Shown here piece after piece: positions 27,333 to 36,980 of a DNA stretch of 64,000 nucleotides; the stretch's first letter is position 1; every line of letters starts with the position of its first letter. The position numbers and the translations under genes were made by a program. The notes beneath the pieces are model-generated. The model saw only the letters and a program-made list of their open reading frames with translations. It was not told the origin of the DNA and did no database searches. The stretch comes from Pseudodonghicola xiamenensis DSM 18339 (lineage in GTDB: Bacteria; Pseudomonadota; Alphaproteobacteria; Rhodobacterales; Rhodobacteraceae). The stretch spans positions 1 to 64,000 of the forward strand of contig NZ_AUBS01000002.1 in the NCBI RefSeq assembly GCF_000429365.1, in the 5' to 3' direction.

Positions 27333-28568
27333 CTATTCCGCGGCCGACGGTGCCAACCCACGGCTCAGCCGGGTTTCATGCCCCGGCTCGGGGTGCCGCG
27401 GCACCAGCAGTCCAAGGCAGAGCGACACGCCCGCCATTCCCGCCGCCAGTCCGAAGACCGCACCCGGCGAGACCATCCACAGATAGCCCAACGTCGCCGG
27501 CAACACGACCGCCGCGATGTGGTTGATGGTAAAGGCCACCGCCGCAGTGGGGGCGATATCGGCCGGATCAGCGATCTTCTGGAAATAGGTCTTCAACGCC
27601 AGCGCCATGGCAAAGAAGATATGGTCGATCACGTAGAGCGCGGCGGCCAGCACCACGCCCCAGCCGAAGAAATAGATGCCACCATAGGCCAGGAACACCA
27701 TCACCAGCCCGGCGTATTCGAAGATCAGCGCCCGCCGTTCGCCCCATCGGATCACGGCACGCCCCACCAGCGGCGCGAAGATCATGTTCGCTACGAGGTT
27801 GATCATATAGAGCGAGGTGACTTCATGCACGTTGAAGCCGAAACGTTCGACCATCATGAAGCCGGCAAAAACCACGAAGATCTGCCGCCGCGCCCCGGCC
27901 ATGAACTGCAGCGCGTAATAGAGCCAGTAACGCCGGCGCAGCACCATCTTCTTGCTTTGTACCGTATCCGCCTTGAACTGCGGGAACAGCAAATAGGCCA
28001 GCACTGCCACCACCGCCGTGGCGCCACCAGCCACCATGTAGACGATGTTATAGGTCAGCCCCAGGGGCTCCCACAGCAGCACGATCGCCGCATAGGAGAC
28101 CAAGGTGGCCCCCGATCCCGCCGTCAAGAGCCAGCCCAGCATCTTGGGCGCCCGATCCTTCGGCAACCATTGCAGTTGCAACGACTGGTTCACCGTCTCG
28201 TAATAATGAAAGCCGATCGAACTGAGGAAGGTGATGATCAGAATGCCACCGAGCGAGGGGAAATAGGCGGTCAGCGCCGTCGCCACCCCCAGCAGGACAA
28301 GAGATATCACTGCCAACACCTGTTCACGCACGATCAGCAGCACGGCGATCACGCCAATTGCCAGGAACCCCGGTATCTCGCGGATCGTATGCAGCCAGCC
28401 GATATCGCTGCCGTTGAACCTCGCCACTTCGATGACGAAGTTGTTCAGCAGGGCGGACCAGGTGGAAAAGGCCACCGGCATTGCCAGGGCCATCAGGAAC
28501 AGCAAAGCGGCGGGACGACGCCAGAGCGGCAGCTCGCGGGCCTCGGCAAGGGTCACGACAGGTCTCAT
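27333..28568 (-). CDS. MFS transporter, substrate unknown
   Basis: A 411-residue inner-membrane protein with about 12 hydrophobic helices. It is an MFS-type permease but lacks a clear helix 2-3 GxxxDRxGRR loop, showing only weak motifs such as FAPLVGRAVIRWGERRAL in the second half. The start ATG 28568 begins MRPVVTLAEARELPLWRRPAALLFLMALAM; further upstream the frame holds no membrane sequence. Neighbours (prmA, priA) give no hint of substrate. Drug or nutrient efflux cannot be separated from sequence alone. Confidence 0.78.
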   Translation of the reverse strand: MRPVVTLAEARELPLWRRPAALLFLMALAMPVAFSTWSALLNNFVIEVARFNGSDIGWLHTIREIPGFLAIGVIAVLLIVREQVLAVISLVLLGVATALTAYFPSLGGILIITFLSSIGFHYYETVNQSLQLQWLPKDRAPKMLGWLLTAGSGATLVSYAAIVLLWEPLGLTYNIVYMVAGGATAVVAVLAYLLFPQFKADTVQSKKMVLRRRYWLYYALQFMAGARRQIFVVFAGFMMVERFGFNVHEVTSLYMINLVANMIFAPLVGRAVIRWGERRALIFEYAGLVMVFLAYGGIYFFGWGVVLAAALYVIDHIFFAMALALKTYFQKIADPADIAPTAAVAFTINHIAAVVLPATLGYLWMVSPGAVFGLAAGMAGVSLCLGLLVPRHPEPGHETRLSRGLAPSAAE

Positions 28569-28859
28569 GAACTCGCTCTTACGCCGGTTTGCAAGATCTG
28601 ACGAGATGCAAAATGATGCGTCGCGCAACATGATGCTTTCGACATGCATTTTCCCTCTCCTTCCGGCGATCGAGGCCGGCCGGGAAACAAGGCGCCCTGA
28701 CATCTGCCGCACCGCCATGCCGGCGCCCGGATGCAAGGCAGCCGATGAGGGACTGAAAGCCCAGCCTATCTGCCAACGAGCCAACGGCAGGCTGCGGGAG
28801 CCTCCGGCGGGGATATTTCCAGCCAGAAAAAGGCGGCAGCTCTGCGAGGGCCGGAGCGG

Positions 28860-31058
28860 TCAGAGAAAGCTCTGCGGGTCGATATCGACGGCGAGGCGCA
28901 GATCGCCCTTCAGACGCAGGGGCGCCAGCCAGCGGCTGATCGCCTCTTGCAGCGGCGCCCCCTTGGCGGCCTTGATCAGCAACCGGATGCGATGGCGACC
29001 ACGGACCCGGGCGATCGGCGCCGGCGCCGGACCGAAGACCTGGGCGCCGATCGCCCGCAGGGGCGCATCGTTGCGCGCCAGCGCATTGCCCAGATCGAAG
29101 ACCGCCGCCAGATCGGAGCCGGAGATCACGATACCAGCCATCCGCCCATAGGGGGGCACGCCGGCGGCCTGACGTTCCGCCGCCTCAGCACGCCAGAAAC
29201 CTTCCTCGTCGCCCGAGAGGATGGCGCGGATCACCGGGTGCTCCGGCTGGAAGGTCTGCAACAGCGCCAGGCCCGGCAGCTCCGCCCGCCCGGCGCGGCC
29301 AGCGACCTGGCGCATCAGCTGGAAGGTATGTTCGGCGGCACGCAGGTCCGATCCCTGCAGGCCGAGATCGGCGTCGATCACCCCCACCAGGGTCAGGAGT
29401 GGAAAGTTATGACCCTTGGCGACCAGCTGGGTGCCGATGACGATATCGGCGGCGCCGGCGGCGATCTCCTCGATCTTCTCCTTCAGGGCGCGGGCCGAGC
29501 CGAAGAGATCGGAGCTGAGCACCGCCAAACGCGCCTCGGGGAAAGCCGCCGCCGCCTCCTCGGCCAGCCGCTCGATACCAGGGCCCACGGGGGCGAGCTT
29601 GCCCTCCACCCCGCAGGAGGGGCAGACGGTCGGCATCGGCTTGGTCTCGCCACATTGGTGGCAGATCAGCCGATTCTGGAACCGGTGCTCCACCATCCGC
29701 GCGTCGCAGTGATCGCAGCCGATCTGGTGGCCGCAGGCGCGGCAGATGGTGACCGGGGCATAGCCGCGACGGTTGAGAAACAGCAGAGACTGTTCGCCCG
29801 CCTCCAGCCGCGCCCGCACCGCCTGGCGCAGGCTGGGGGAAATCCAGGTCGAGGGCTGGAGCTTTTCGGCGCGCATGTCGATGGCGCGCATTTCCGGCAG
29901 CACGGCAGCACCGAACCGCGCCTTAAGGTCGAGCCGGTCGTATTTTCCGGCCTCGGCATTGGCCCAGCTTTCCAGCGACGGCGTGGCGCTGGCCAGCACC
30001 ACCCGGGCGCCGGCGCCGGCAGCGCGCAGCACCGCCATGTCGCGAGCATTATAAAGGACACCGTCTTCCTGCTTGTAAGAACTGTCGTGCTCCTCATCGA
30101 CGATGATCAGCCCCAGTTCACGAAATGGCAGGAACAGGGCAGATCGCGCCCCGACCACCACCTGAGCGCCACCCTGGCCGATCATGCGCCAGATGCGGCG
30201 GCGTTCGGTCATGGTCACACCGGAATGCCATTCGGCGGGACGCGCGCCAAAGCGCGCCTCGACCCGGGTGATGAAGCCGGCGGTCAGGGCAATCTCGGGC
30301 AATAGCACCAGCGCCTGCTTGCCCATCGCCAGGCATTCGGCGACTGCCTCCATATAAACCTCGGTCTTGCCCGATCCGGTCACCCCCTTGAGCAGGGTGG
30401 TACCGTAACGCCCCGATCGCAGATGTTCGCGCAGCGCGGCGGCGGCAGCGGCCTGATCCTCTGTCAGTTCCTTGCTGGGCAGGCTGGGGTCCATCGGCGG
30501 AAACGGCAGATCGCGCGGAGAGTCCTCCTCCCGCACGGCGCCAAGCTTGACCAGCCCCTTGATGACCGAGGTGGTCACACCGGCCATTTCCGATAGTTCA
30601 TGCAGAGTGAAGGCGAGCCCGCCGTATTCCTCCAGCACCTCGAGCACCCGGCGGCGCGCATCGGTCATCCGGTCGGGAGCGGCACCGCCCTTGCGGTAAA
30701 TCTTGCGCATCGAGGGCGGATCACCCAACCCCGGCGCCCGGGTCGCCAGCCGGAGCATCGCCGGCATCGGTGTCAGCGTGTAATCGGCGGCGCGAGTCAG
30801 GAAATGGCGCAGCTCCTCGCGCATTGGCGCGGCGTCGAGCACCCGGTTGACGGGGCGGATTTTCGACCGGTCGAAATCGCCGCGCCCCGGCCCCCAGACC
30901 ACGCCCAGCACCTTGCGCGGGCCCAGCGGCACCTCGACGAAATCGCCGGTGACGCAGCCGCCCTCGGGCGCGCGGTAATCGAGCGTGCGGTCCAGCGGCT
31001 GGGTGGTCTGCACCGCCACCAGATCGCCTTGGTCGAACATGTCCCGCTCTGCCGCCAT
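28860..31058 (-). CDS. priA: Primosomal replication protein N' (PriA helicase)
   Basis: A 732-residue DNA helicase that reloads the replisome at stalled forks. Visible are Walker A LLKGVTGSGKTEVYM, motif II IIVDEEHDSSYK, LASATPSLESW, and the zinc module with eight cysteines in four pairs (CRAC, CDHC, CHQC, CPSC). Next come GIERLAEEAAAAFPEARL and VIGTQLVAKGHNFPLLTLVGVIDAD. Start ATG 31058 (MAAERDMFDQGDLV) is preferred; ATG 31040 is possible. Transcribed away from transaldolase across about 95 bases. Confidence 0.95.
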   Translation of the reverse strand: MAAERDMFDQGDLVAVQTTQPLDRTLDYRAPEGGCVTGDFVEVPLGPRKVLGVVWGPGRGDFDRSKIRPVNRVLDAAPMREELRHFLTRAADYTLTPMPAMLRLATRAPGLGDPPSMRKIYRKGGAAPDRMTDARRRVLEVLEEYGGLAFTLHELSEMAGVTTSVIKGLVKLGAVREEDSPRDLPFPPMDPSLPSKELTEDQAAAAAALREHLRSGRYGTTLLKGVTGSGKTEVYMEAVAECLAMGKQALVLLPEIALTAGFITRVEARFGARPAEWHSGVTMTERRRIWRMIGQGGAQVVVGARSALFLPFRELGLIIVDEEHDSSYKQEDGVLYNARDMAVLRAAGAGARVVLASATPSLESWANAEAGKYDRLDLKARFGAAVLPEMRAIDMRAEKLQPSTWISPSLRQAVRARLEAGEQSLLFLNRRGYAPVTICRACGHQIGCDHCDARMVEHRFQNRLICHQCGETKPMPTVCPSCGVEGKLAPVGPGIERLAEEAAAAFPEARLAVLSSDLFGSARALKEKIEEIAAGAADIVIGTQLVAKGHNFPLLTLVGVIDADLGLQGSDLRAAEHTFQLMRQVAGRAGRAELPGLALLQTFQPEHPVIRAILSGDEEGFWRAEAAERQAAGVPPYGRMAGIVISGSDLAAVFDLGNALARNDAPLRAIGAQVFGPAPAPIARVRGRHRIRLLIKAAKGAPLQEAISRWLAPLRLKGDLRLAVDIDPQSFL

Positions 31059-31152
31059 AATCCGTCTTCCGCCCGCCGCCGGGGCTTTTCGCATTCCGCC
31101 CTATGGGGTAAAGCCAAGCTGAACCAAGGCCAACCCATCAAAGGAGGCACTT

Positions 31153-31806
31153 ATGAAATTCTTCGTCGACACCGCCGAGATCGACGCCATTGCCGAGCTG
31201 AACGAGCTGGGCATGGTGGACGGGGTCACCACCAACCCGTCGCTGATCATGAAATCGGGCCGCGACATCCTCGAGGTCACCAAGGAGATCTGTGATCTGG
31301 TCTCGGGGCCCGTCTCGGCCGAAGTCGTCGCCACCGAGGCCGACGCGATGATTGCCGAAGGCCGCAAGCTGGCCGAGATCGCCGAGAACATCGCCGTCAA
31401 GGTGCCGCTGACCTGGGACGGGCTTAAGGCCTGCAAGGTGCTGTCGGGCGAAGGCCGCATGGTCAATGTGACGCTCTGCTTCTCGGCCAACCAGGCGCTG
31501 CTGGCCGCCAAGGCGGGGGCGAGCTTCATTTCGCCTTTCATCGGGCGGCTGGACGACGTCAACCTCGACGGTCTGCAACTGATCGAGGATATCCGCTCCA
31601 TCTATGACAACTACGGGTTCGAGACCGAGATCCTCGCCGCCTCGATCCGCACGGTGAATCACATCACCGAATGCGCCAAGATCGGCGCCGATGTGATCAC
31701 CGCGCCGCCCGCAGTGATCAAGGCGATGGCCAGCCACCCGCTGACCGACAAGGGCCTGGCCACCTTCATGGCCGATTGGGCCAAGACCGGCCAGAAGATC
31801 CTGTAA
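31153..31806 (+). CDS. tal: Transaldolase (short TalC/Fsa type)
   Basis: A 217-residue class I aldolase-fold enzyme of the small transaldolase group, which exchanges dihydroxyacetone units in the pentose phosphate pathway. The start [31 protein letters not shown] is diagnostic. The Schiff-base lysine is Lys83 in VKVPLTWDG, and the phosphate site follows in [15 protein letters not shown] near-perfect Shine-Dalgarno (AAAGGAGG) precedes ATG 31153. Members of this size may act as transaldolase or fructose-6-phosphate aldolase; transaldolase is the more usual activity in this group. Confidence 0.94.
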   Translation: MKFFVDTAEIDAIAELNELGMVDGVTTNPSLIMKSGRDILEVTKEICDLVSGPVSAEVVATEADAMIAEGRKLAEIAENIAVKVPLTWDGLKACKVLSGEGRMVNVTLCFSANQALLAAKAGASFISPFIGRLDDVNLDGLQLIEDIRSIYDNYGFETEILAASIRTVNHITECAKIGADVITAPPAVIKAMASHPLTDKGLATFMADWAKTGQKIL

Positions 31807-31814
31807 GACAAAGG

Positions 31815-31852
31815 GCCCGCGCAGGCGGCCGGTTCCGGCCTTCTGCGCGGGC
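31815..31852 (+). terminator. Hairpin after transaldolase
   Basis: GCCCGCGCAG and CTGCGCGGGC form a perfect 10-bp stem enclosing a second small stem (GGCCGG/CCGGCC). It begins 8 bases after the stop. Only TT follows, so termination strength is uncertain. Confidence 0.55.
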
Positions 31853-32036
31853 TTGGCGCCCCTCGGTGCCGCGATAGCCTGGGGCCGTTGCCCCCAGGCG
31901 GGCGTCCTTTCGCCGGCAGCAAGGTCCCGACCCCACGACTGCGCATGGTTTCGCCAGACCCAAGTCCGGACCTGCAGTTTTCCCGGGCAATCCCGGAAAC
32001 CCATGCTATAACGCCTCCAGACGACACGAGGCCGAC

Positions 32037-32747
32037 ATGAGCAGTAGCCCGAAACTCGATGATACTCTCCGCGCGGCGATCATTGCCCGTCCCGACGCGA
32101 TTCTCGAAGACCGCGATCTTATGCATGCGCTGATCGACGCCAACGAACGGTCAATGGGCGGCAATATCGTCGACCTGCGCGGCATCGCCATGGACCGGCT
32201 GGAGGCGCGGCTCGACCGGCTGGAGGATACTCACCGCAGTGTCATCGCTGCAGCCTATGACAACCTCGCCGGCACCAACATCATCCACCGCGCCATCCTT
32301 CGCCTGCTGGAGCCGATGGAATTCGAGGTCTTCCTGCGGGATCTGGGCGGCGAGGTGGCAGAGATCCTGCGCATCGACGCGATCCGGCTGGTGCTCGAAT
32401 CCAACGAAAACGGCACTGAAGATCCGGCGATCAGCCGGCTCGACAGTGTACTTACCGTGGCCGAGGCCGGCTTTGTCGACCGCTATATCAGCCACGGCCG
32501 CCCCAGCCAGCCGCGCCCGGTGACCCTGCGCCAGTTGCAGCGCGGGTCGGACCGGCTCTATGGCCCCGCCGCCGACTGGATGCGATCCGAAGCCTGCCTG
32601 CGGCTGGATTTCGGCGCCGGGCGGCTACCCGGCCTGCTGGTGATGGGATCGGAAGACCCGCATCAGTTCACCCCGCAACATGGCACCGACCTGCTGGCCT
32701 TCTTCGCGGGGGTCTTCGAACGCAGGATGCGCCTCTGGTTGGCATGA
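32037..32747 (+). CDS. DUF484-family protein
   Basis: A 236-residue protein with the DUF484 pattern. An N-terminal helical part (ARPDAILEDRDLMHALIDANER, NIVDLRGIAMDRLEARLDRLEDTHRSVIAAAYDN) is followed by a GAF-like region (LLEPMEFEVFLRDLGGEVAEILRIDAIRLVLES in two halves, GRLPGLLVMGSEDPHQFTPQHGTDLLAFFAGVFERRM). DUF484 genes commonly precede xerC in Proteobacteria. Here the stop overlaps the xerC start by 4 bases, so the pair is translationally coupled. The molecular role is unknown. Confidence 0.88.
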   Translation: MSSSPKLDDTLRAAIIARPDAILEDRDLMHALIDANERSMGGNIVDLRGIAMDRLEARLDRLEDTHRSVIAAAYDNLAGTNIIHRAILRLLEPMEFEVFLRDLGGEVAEILRIDAIRLVLESNENGTEDPAISRLDSVLTVAEAGFVDRYISHGRPSQPRPVTLRQLQRGSDRLYGPAADWMRSEACLRLDFGAGRLPGLLVMGSEDPHQFTPQHGTDLLAFFAGVFERRMRLWLA

Positions 32748-33667
32748 GCCTCGAGATCTCTCCGGCCTGCCGCGACGCGCTGCAGCACTGGCTGGATCGC
32801 CAGGGCGCGCTGGCCGATGCCTCGGATCATACGCTTGCGGCCTATCGCACCGATGTGGCCGGCTTCCTGTCGTTCATGGCTGTCCATCGCGGCGGCCCGC
32901 AGGGGCTGGGGGCGCTGGAGCGGGTCACCACACCGGAAATCCGCGCCTGGATGGCGCAGGCCCGCAGCACCGGAATTTCCGCCCGCTCACTGGCCCGCAA
33001 ATTGTCCGCGGTGAAAAGCTTCTATCGCTGGCTGGCCGAACGCGAAGGGTTCGATCCAACCGCCGTGCTGACGGCGCGGGCTCCGAAATTCCAGAAGAAA
33101 CTACCGCGGCCATTGGCCCCCGACGCCGCACGCGCGGTGATCGACACGGTCGAGATGCAATCACAAACCCCCTGGGTCGCGGCCCGCGACGTGGCGGTGG
33201 TGACGCTGCTCTACGGCTGTGGGCTGCGTATTTCCGAGGCGCTGGGGCTGAGCGGCGCTGACGCCCCCTTGGGGCCGTCACTGCGCATTCTGGGCAAGGG
33301 ACAGAAGGAACGCGTGGTGCCGGTACTGCCGGCGGCACGCGGTGCGGTCGATCATTACCTGAGCCTCTGCCCTTATTCGAAGGAGCCCGCCGCGCCGCTG
33401 TTTCGCGGCGTTCGGGGCGGCGCGCTGAACGCCCGCAGCATCCAGGGCGTGATGGCGCAGGTACGGATGCAGCTGGGCCTGCCCGCCACCGCCACGCCGC
33501 ACGCCCTGCGCCACAGCTTTGCCACCCACCTGCTGGAGGCTGGCGGCGATCTGCGTGCGATTCAGGAACTTTTGGGCCACGCCTCGCTCTCGACCACGCA
33601 GGCCTATACCGCGGTCGACACCGCCCGGCTGATGGAAGTTTATGACCGGACCCACCCCAAGGCGTGA
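32744..33667 (+). CDS. xerC: Tyrosine recombinase XerC
   Basis: A 307-residue site-specific recombinase that with XerD resolves chromosome dimers at dif. The full catalytic set can be placed: Arg162 (CGLRISEALGL), Lys185 (GKGQKERVVP), His253 and Arg256 (HALRHSFATHLLEAGGD), His279 (LLGHASLSTTQ) and the nucleophile Tyr288. The N-terminal SAM-like DNA-binding domain includes SARSLARKLSAVKSFYRWL. Its location after DUF484 is the usual housekeeping XerC context rather than a mobile-element integrase. Confidence 0.95.
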   Translation: MSLEISPACRDALQHWLDRQGALADASDHTLAAYRTDVAGFLSFMAVHRGGPQGLGALERVTTPEIRAWMAQARSTGISARSLARKLSAVKSFYRWLAEREGFDPTAVLTARAPKFQKKLPRPLAPDAARAVIDTVEMQSQTPWVAARDVAVVTLLYGCGLRISEALGLSGADAPLGPSLRILGKGQKERVVPVLPAARGAVDHYLSLCPYSKEPAAPLFRGVRGGALNARSIQGVMAQVRMQLGLPATATPHALRHSFATHLLEAGGDLRAIQELLGHASLSTTQAYTAVDTARLMEVYDRTHPKA

Positions 33668-33790
33668 CGGCAGCACCGCGCCCCCGAGCCCCCCCCCAAG
33701 AGGCAACGCCCCGACGCGATGCCGCGACTGCCCAGGTTTTCCCAGTCGCAATTGTTTGCGCTTTTTCCCGATCTGCGGCATGACGGGGTC

Positions 33791-34495
33791 ATGACTCCAC
33801 AGATCCGCGCCCTCACCGTCCACCTCTTCACCGCCACCGGCGCGGTCTTCGCAATGCTGGCGATGCTCGCCGCAGTTGAGGAGAAATGGAGCCTGATGTT
33901 CCTCTGGCTGGTCGTCGCCTTCTTCGTCGACGGCATCGACGGCCCGATGGCGCGCCGCTATCATGTCAAACGCTTCGCCCCCGAATTCGACGGCGTGCTG
34001 CTCGATCTGATCATCGACTATCTGACCTATGTGTTCATCCCGGCCTTTGCCCTGTTCAAATCCGGACTGATGGATGGCTGGACCGGTTGGGTGGCGATCA
34101 TCGTGATCACCTTCACCAGCGCCATGTATTTCGCCGATACCCGGATGAAGACGAAGGACAATTCCTTCAAGGGCTTTCCCGGCTGCTGGAACATGGCAGT
34201 GCTGGTGATCTTCGCGCTGGAGCCGAATTTCTGGCTGATTCTGGCCTTTGTCGCGGCCCTGGCCGTGGCGATGTTCCTGCCGCTGAAATTCGTCCATCCG
34301 GTGCGGACCGAACGCTGGCGCGCCGTGACCCTGCCGATGGCCCTGGCCTGGACCTTCTTCGCCGGCTGGGCCGCACTGGTCGATTTCCACCCTGAAAGCT
34401 GGGCCCATTGGGGGTTGTTGCTGACAACCGTCTACCTGCTGTTCGCCGGCATCGCCCAACAGGTGATCCCGGCCCGCCATGGGCAGACCGGGTAA
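33791..34495 (+). CDS. pcs: Phosphatidylcholine synthase
   Basis: A 234-residue membrane enzyme that joins choline to CDP-diacylglycerol to make phosphatidylcholine directly, a pathway found in Alphaproteobacteria. The CDP-alcohol phosphotransferase motif is Asp50-Gly51 ... Ala54-Arg55 ... Gly68 ... Asp72 ... Asp76 in VDGIDGPMARRYHVKRF and DGVLLDLIIDYLTYV. About eight hydrophobic helices are visible. ATG 33791 is used because MTPQIRALTVHLFTATGAV is the usual family start; an upstream in-frame ATG at 33719 adds 24 unlike residues. Confidence 0.93.
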   Translation: MTPQIRALTVHLFTATGAVFAMLAMLAAVEEKWSLMFLWLVVAFFVDGIDGPMARRYHVKRFAPEFDGVLLDLIIDYLTYVFIPAFALFKSGLMDGWTGWVAIIVITFTSAMYFADTRMKTKDNSFKGFPGCWNMAVLVIFALEPNFWLILAFVAALAVAMFLPLKFVHPVRTERWRAVTLPMALAWTFFAGWAALVDFHPESWAHWGLLLTTVYLLFAGIAQQVIPARHGQTG

Positions 34496-34509
34496 ATTCC
34501 ATCACCGGA

Positions 34510-34977
34510 TCAAAGGACATCCTCGATCGTGATGTCCTTGCCATGGAAGGTAAAGCTTTCGCCCGCCTTCAGTCCGGCCATCGCCTTGTAGATCGGGCTT
34601 TCTTCGGAGATCCCCATATAGGTCACCCCGTCGACGTCAAAGCGGTGGGTCGAGACCACGACGATCAGGCATTTGCCGCCGAAGGACACCACCGCCCCGG
34701 GCGCAACCACATCGGTCGGGGCGAAATCCATGTTCTCGATCACGTCGATCTTGGCGTGATGGGTCATCACCGGGTGATCGAAGGCCGCCGCCAGATCGGC
34801 GCTTTCGCGCGAGGCGGCCAGATCGCCGGTGTCATGTTCTTCCCCCGCGCCCAGAATGCTTTCCTTCACAAAGGCTTCCTGATGCGCTTCGGCTTCTTCA
34901 AGCTCGTTCGCCTCCAGCGCCATCAGCTGCTCCACGATCACCTTCTTGCGTGCCGCGCGTTCTGCCGTCTCGCTCAT
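34510..34977 (-). CDS. GreA/GreB-like transcription factor
   Basis: A 155-residue protein. The N-terminal half is helical and acidic (LEANELEEAEAHQEAFVKES, DTGDLAASRESADLAAAFDHPVMTHHAKIDVIENM in two parts). The C-terminal half resembles the FKBP-like domain of GreA (VVAPGAVVSFGGKCLIVVVSTHRFDVDGVTYMGIS, then ESPIYKAMAGLKAGESFTFHGKDITIEDVL). The order coiled helix then GreA-C fold suggests an RNA-polymerase secondary-channel binder, but a clear GreA acidic tip is not evident, so cleavage activity is doubtful. AGGAGAAGGA lies upstream of ATG 34977. Confidence 0.7.
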   Translation of the reverse strand: MSETAERAARKKVIVEQLMALEANELEEAEAHQEAFVKESILGAGEEHDTGDLAASRESADLAAAFDHPVMTHHAKIDVIENMDFAPTDVVAPGAVVSFGGKCLIVVVSTHRFDVDGVTYMGISEESPIYKAMAGLKAGESFTFHGKDITIEDVL

Positions 34978-35050
34978 CTTGAGTATCCTTCTCCTCGGAA
35001 TCTCGCCTAACCTGCTGTGCGGCGGCGACAAATGCAACGGGGATCGGTGC

Positions 35051-35509
35051 TCAGATCAGAAAGCCGCCCGCGCCCTCGTGCCGCAGCAGCGCCAGCTTGG
35101 TCTCGACCCCGCCGGCGCCAGAGAACCCGGTCAGACGGCCACCGGCGCCCATTACCCGATGGCAGGGGATCAGCACCGGGATCGGATTTCCACCGCAGGC
35201 ACCGCCCACCGCACGCGCGGGCGCGCCCAGCTCTGCCGCGATATCGCCATAGGTTCGGATTTCGCCGAAGGGGATCGCCGCCATTGCATCGCAGACAGCG
35301 CACTGAAAGGCGGTTCCCTCAACTCGCAGCGGCAGATCGAAACAGATCAACCGCCCGGCGTCATAGGCCGCAATCTGCGCCGCAGCCTCGCGCAACAGGG
35401 CACTTTGCTCCCCCTCTGCCTGAGCGTCCCAGGTCACGCGCACGATCGCTTCGCCCTCCGCCGTGACGGAAAGCACACCGAACTGCGTAGGGACCCGGAT
35501 CGTTGCCAT
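35051..35509 (-). CDS. ogt: Methylated-DNA-[protein]-cysteine S-methyltransferase
   Basis: A 152-residue suicide repair enzyme that removes alkyl groups from O6-alkylguanine. The acceptor is Cys116 in VLIPCHRVM, preceded by the DNA-binding helix block FGEIRTYGDIAAELGAPARAVGGACGGNP and followed by GGRLTGFSGAGGVETKLALLRHEG. The N-terminal domain is short and lacks the Ada metal-binding cysteines, so this is the stand-alone Ogt type. It lies 73 bases upstream of the GreA-like gene on the same strand. Confidence 0.94.
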   Translation of the reverse strand: MATIRVPTQFGVLSVTAEGEAIVRVTWDAQAEGEQSALLREAAAQIAAYDAGRLICFDLPLRVEGTAFQCAVCDAMAAIPFGEIRTYGDIAAELGAPARAVGGACGGNPIPVLIPCHRVMGAGGRLTGFSGAGGVETKLALLRHEGAGGFLI

Positions 35510-35758
35510 ACCTCAGCTTGACCAATCGCTCCCCGGCGCGCAAGCTCCGTCTCGGGGCGTTTCCCTTGCTGCAACAAGAGCATCCTCCCCGCCCCATGTC
35601 AGGCCCGCAATCCCCCCGGCCAGATCGCGCCGCTCCGCGACGCCCCTGTCAAGCGCGGGCAACGCTTGGCCCTCCCCTACCGGGGCGCCGGGTTCAGACG
35701 GCATCGCCCGCCCGGTTAAAGTGACGGAGATGGATGGCGCCCACTCTGGCGCCGCGCC

Positions 35759-36196
35759 TCAGCGCTTGCGGCGCAGACGGATCACCACTTCGACCGCGGC
35801 AATCTCAGCCCCGTCGGGAATCTCGGGCAGGCAGTTGATCTGCAACTGATCCGCCGGAGCATCCGACAGCCGACCCTCGTCTTCCCAATAGAAATGCGGG
35901 TGGTCGTGGGTGTTGGTATCGAAATAGCTTTTCGATCCATCAACGGTGATTTCATGCAGGACACCGGCCTCGCAGAAGGCGCGCAACGTGTTGTAGACCG
36001 TGGCCAGCGACACCGCTGCCCCTTTGGCCTTGGCGGCTTCGAACAGGCTCTCGGCCGTGACGTGACGATGCTGACCATCGCCGATCAGAAGCTCTGCCAA
36101 CGCCAGCCGCTGCCGGGTTGGGCGCAGCCCGGCGCCAGACAACCAGTCTGTCGCAAACTCCGTTTCCGTGGCGTATGCCGTCGTGTCCGACGTCAT
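35759..36196 (-). CDS. irr: Fur-family regulator, Irr type
   Basis: A 145-residue Fur-superfamily protein. The DNA-binding part is [61 protein letters not shown] (read in segments), and the metal/haem region is [15 protein letters not shown] with His97, His99 and His101. This HxHxH pattern, the loss of the Fur cysteine pairs and the position divergent from fabA match Irr, the haem-responsive iron regulator of Alphaproteobacteria. Binding of haem is known for Irr in Bradyrhizobium, not shown here. ATG 36196 is chosen as the start. Confidence 0.85.
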   Translation of the reverse strand: MTSDTTAYATETEFATDWLSGAGLRPTRQRLALAELLIGDGQHRHVTAESLFEAAKAKGAAVSLATVYNTLRAFCEAGVLHEITVDGSKSYFDTNTHDHPHFYWEDEGRLSDAPADQLQINCLPEIPDGAEIAAVEVVIRLRRKR

Positions 36197-36394
36197 TTTG
36201 CGGCTCCGTTGATCATGATGACCGTATATATAGGCGGCGGCCCTCGTGAAACACAAATGATTTTCAATCGCAACAAGCCCGCAACACCTTCTGCGCTGAA
36301 AGAGCGCGCCCCGCGCAGCAGACTTGCAGGACCCTTCCGACGGGTGTTAGAGGGACCGTCAATGTCCACCACGCGCCAAGGGAGACGCGGCAGA

Positions 36395-36907
36395 ATGGCC
36401 CAATTCGCCAGCAGCTTTGAAAAAGAGGACTTGCTGAAATGCGCCCGAGGGGAGCTTTTCGGCCCCGGCAACGCGCAGCTGCCCGAACCGCCGATGTTGA
36501 TGATGGATCGCATCACCGAGATCAGCGCCGACGGCGGAGAGCACGGCAAAGGTCATGTGGTGGCGGAATTCGACATCCACCCCGACCTGTGGTTCTTTAA
36601 ATGCCACTTCCCCGGAAATCCGATCATGCCGGGCTGTCTGGGCCTGGACGGGCTGTGGCAGCTGACCGGGTTCAACCTGGGCTGGCGCGGCATGAAGGGG
36701 CTGGGCATGGCGCTCGGCGTTGGCGAGGTGAAGCTGACCGGCATGGTCACCCCCGCCCGCAAGATGCTGACCTATTATGTCGACTTCGTCCGCGTCATCG
36801 ACCGCAAGCTGAAACTCGGCGTTGCCGACGGCCGGGTTGTCGCCGACGGGGAAGAGATTTATTCGGTTAAGGGAATGAAGGTCGGTCTGTCCGCCGCGGG
36901 CACCTAA
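36395..36907 (+). CDS. fabA: 3-hydroxydecanoyl-ACP dehydratase/isomerase FabA
   Basis: A 170-residue enzyme that dehydrates 3-hydroxydecanoyl-ACP and isomerises the product to the cis-3 form, the branch point to unsaturated fatty acids. Catalytic His71 lies in [19 protein letters not shown] and Asp85 follows in the same block, matching E. coli His70/Asp84. AGGGAGA lies before ATG 36395; ATG 36362 in the same frame is less likely. First gene of fabA-fabB-fabI and divergent from irr. Confidence 0.96.
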   Translation: MAQFASSFEKEDLLKCARGELFGPGNAQLPEPPMLMMDRITEISADGGEHGKGHVVAEFDIHPDLWFFKCHFPGNPIMPGCLGLDGLWQLTGFNLGWRGMKGLGMALGVGEVKLTGMVTPARKMLTYYVDFVRVIDRKLKLGVADGRVVADGEEIYSVKGMKVGLSAAGT

Positions 36908-36980
36908 GATCGCCTGAAACGGGGCCGGCGATTCGTCGTGCCCGACCGCGCTTTCGCGCCATATTACGAGGAGACCGCCG

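Noticed and set aside
32744..33667. Tyrosine recombinase as sign of an integrated element
   Set aside because: Length, catalytic layout and the DUF484 neighbour identify housekeeping XerC. No tRNA attachment site or phage genes are nearby.
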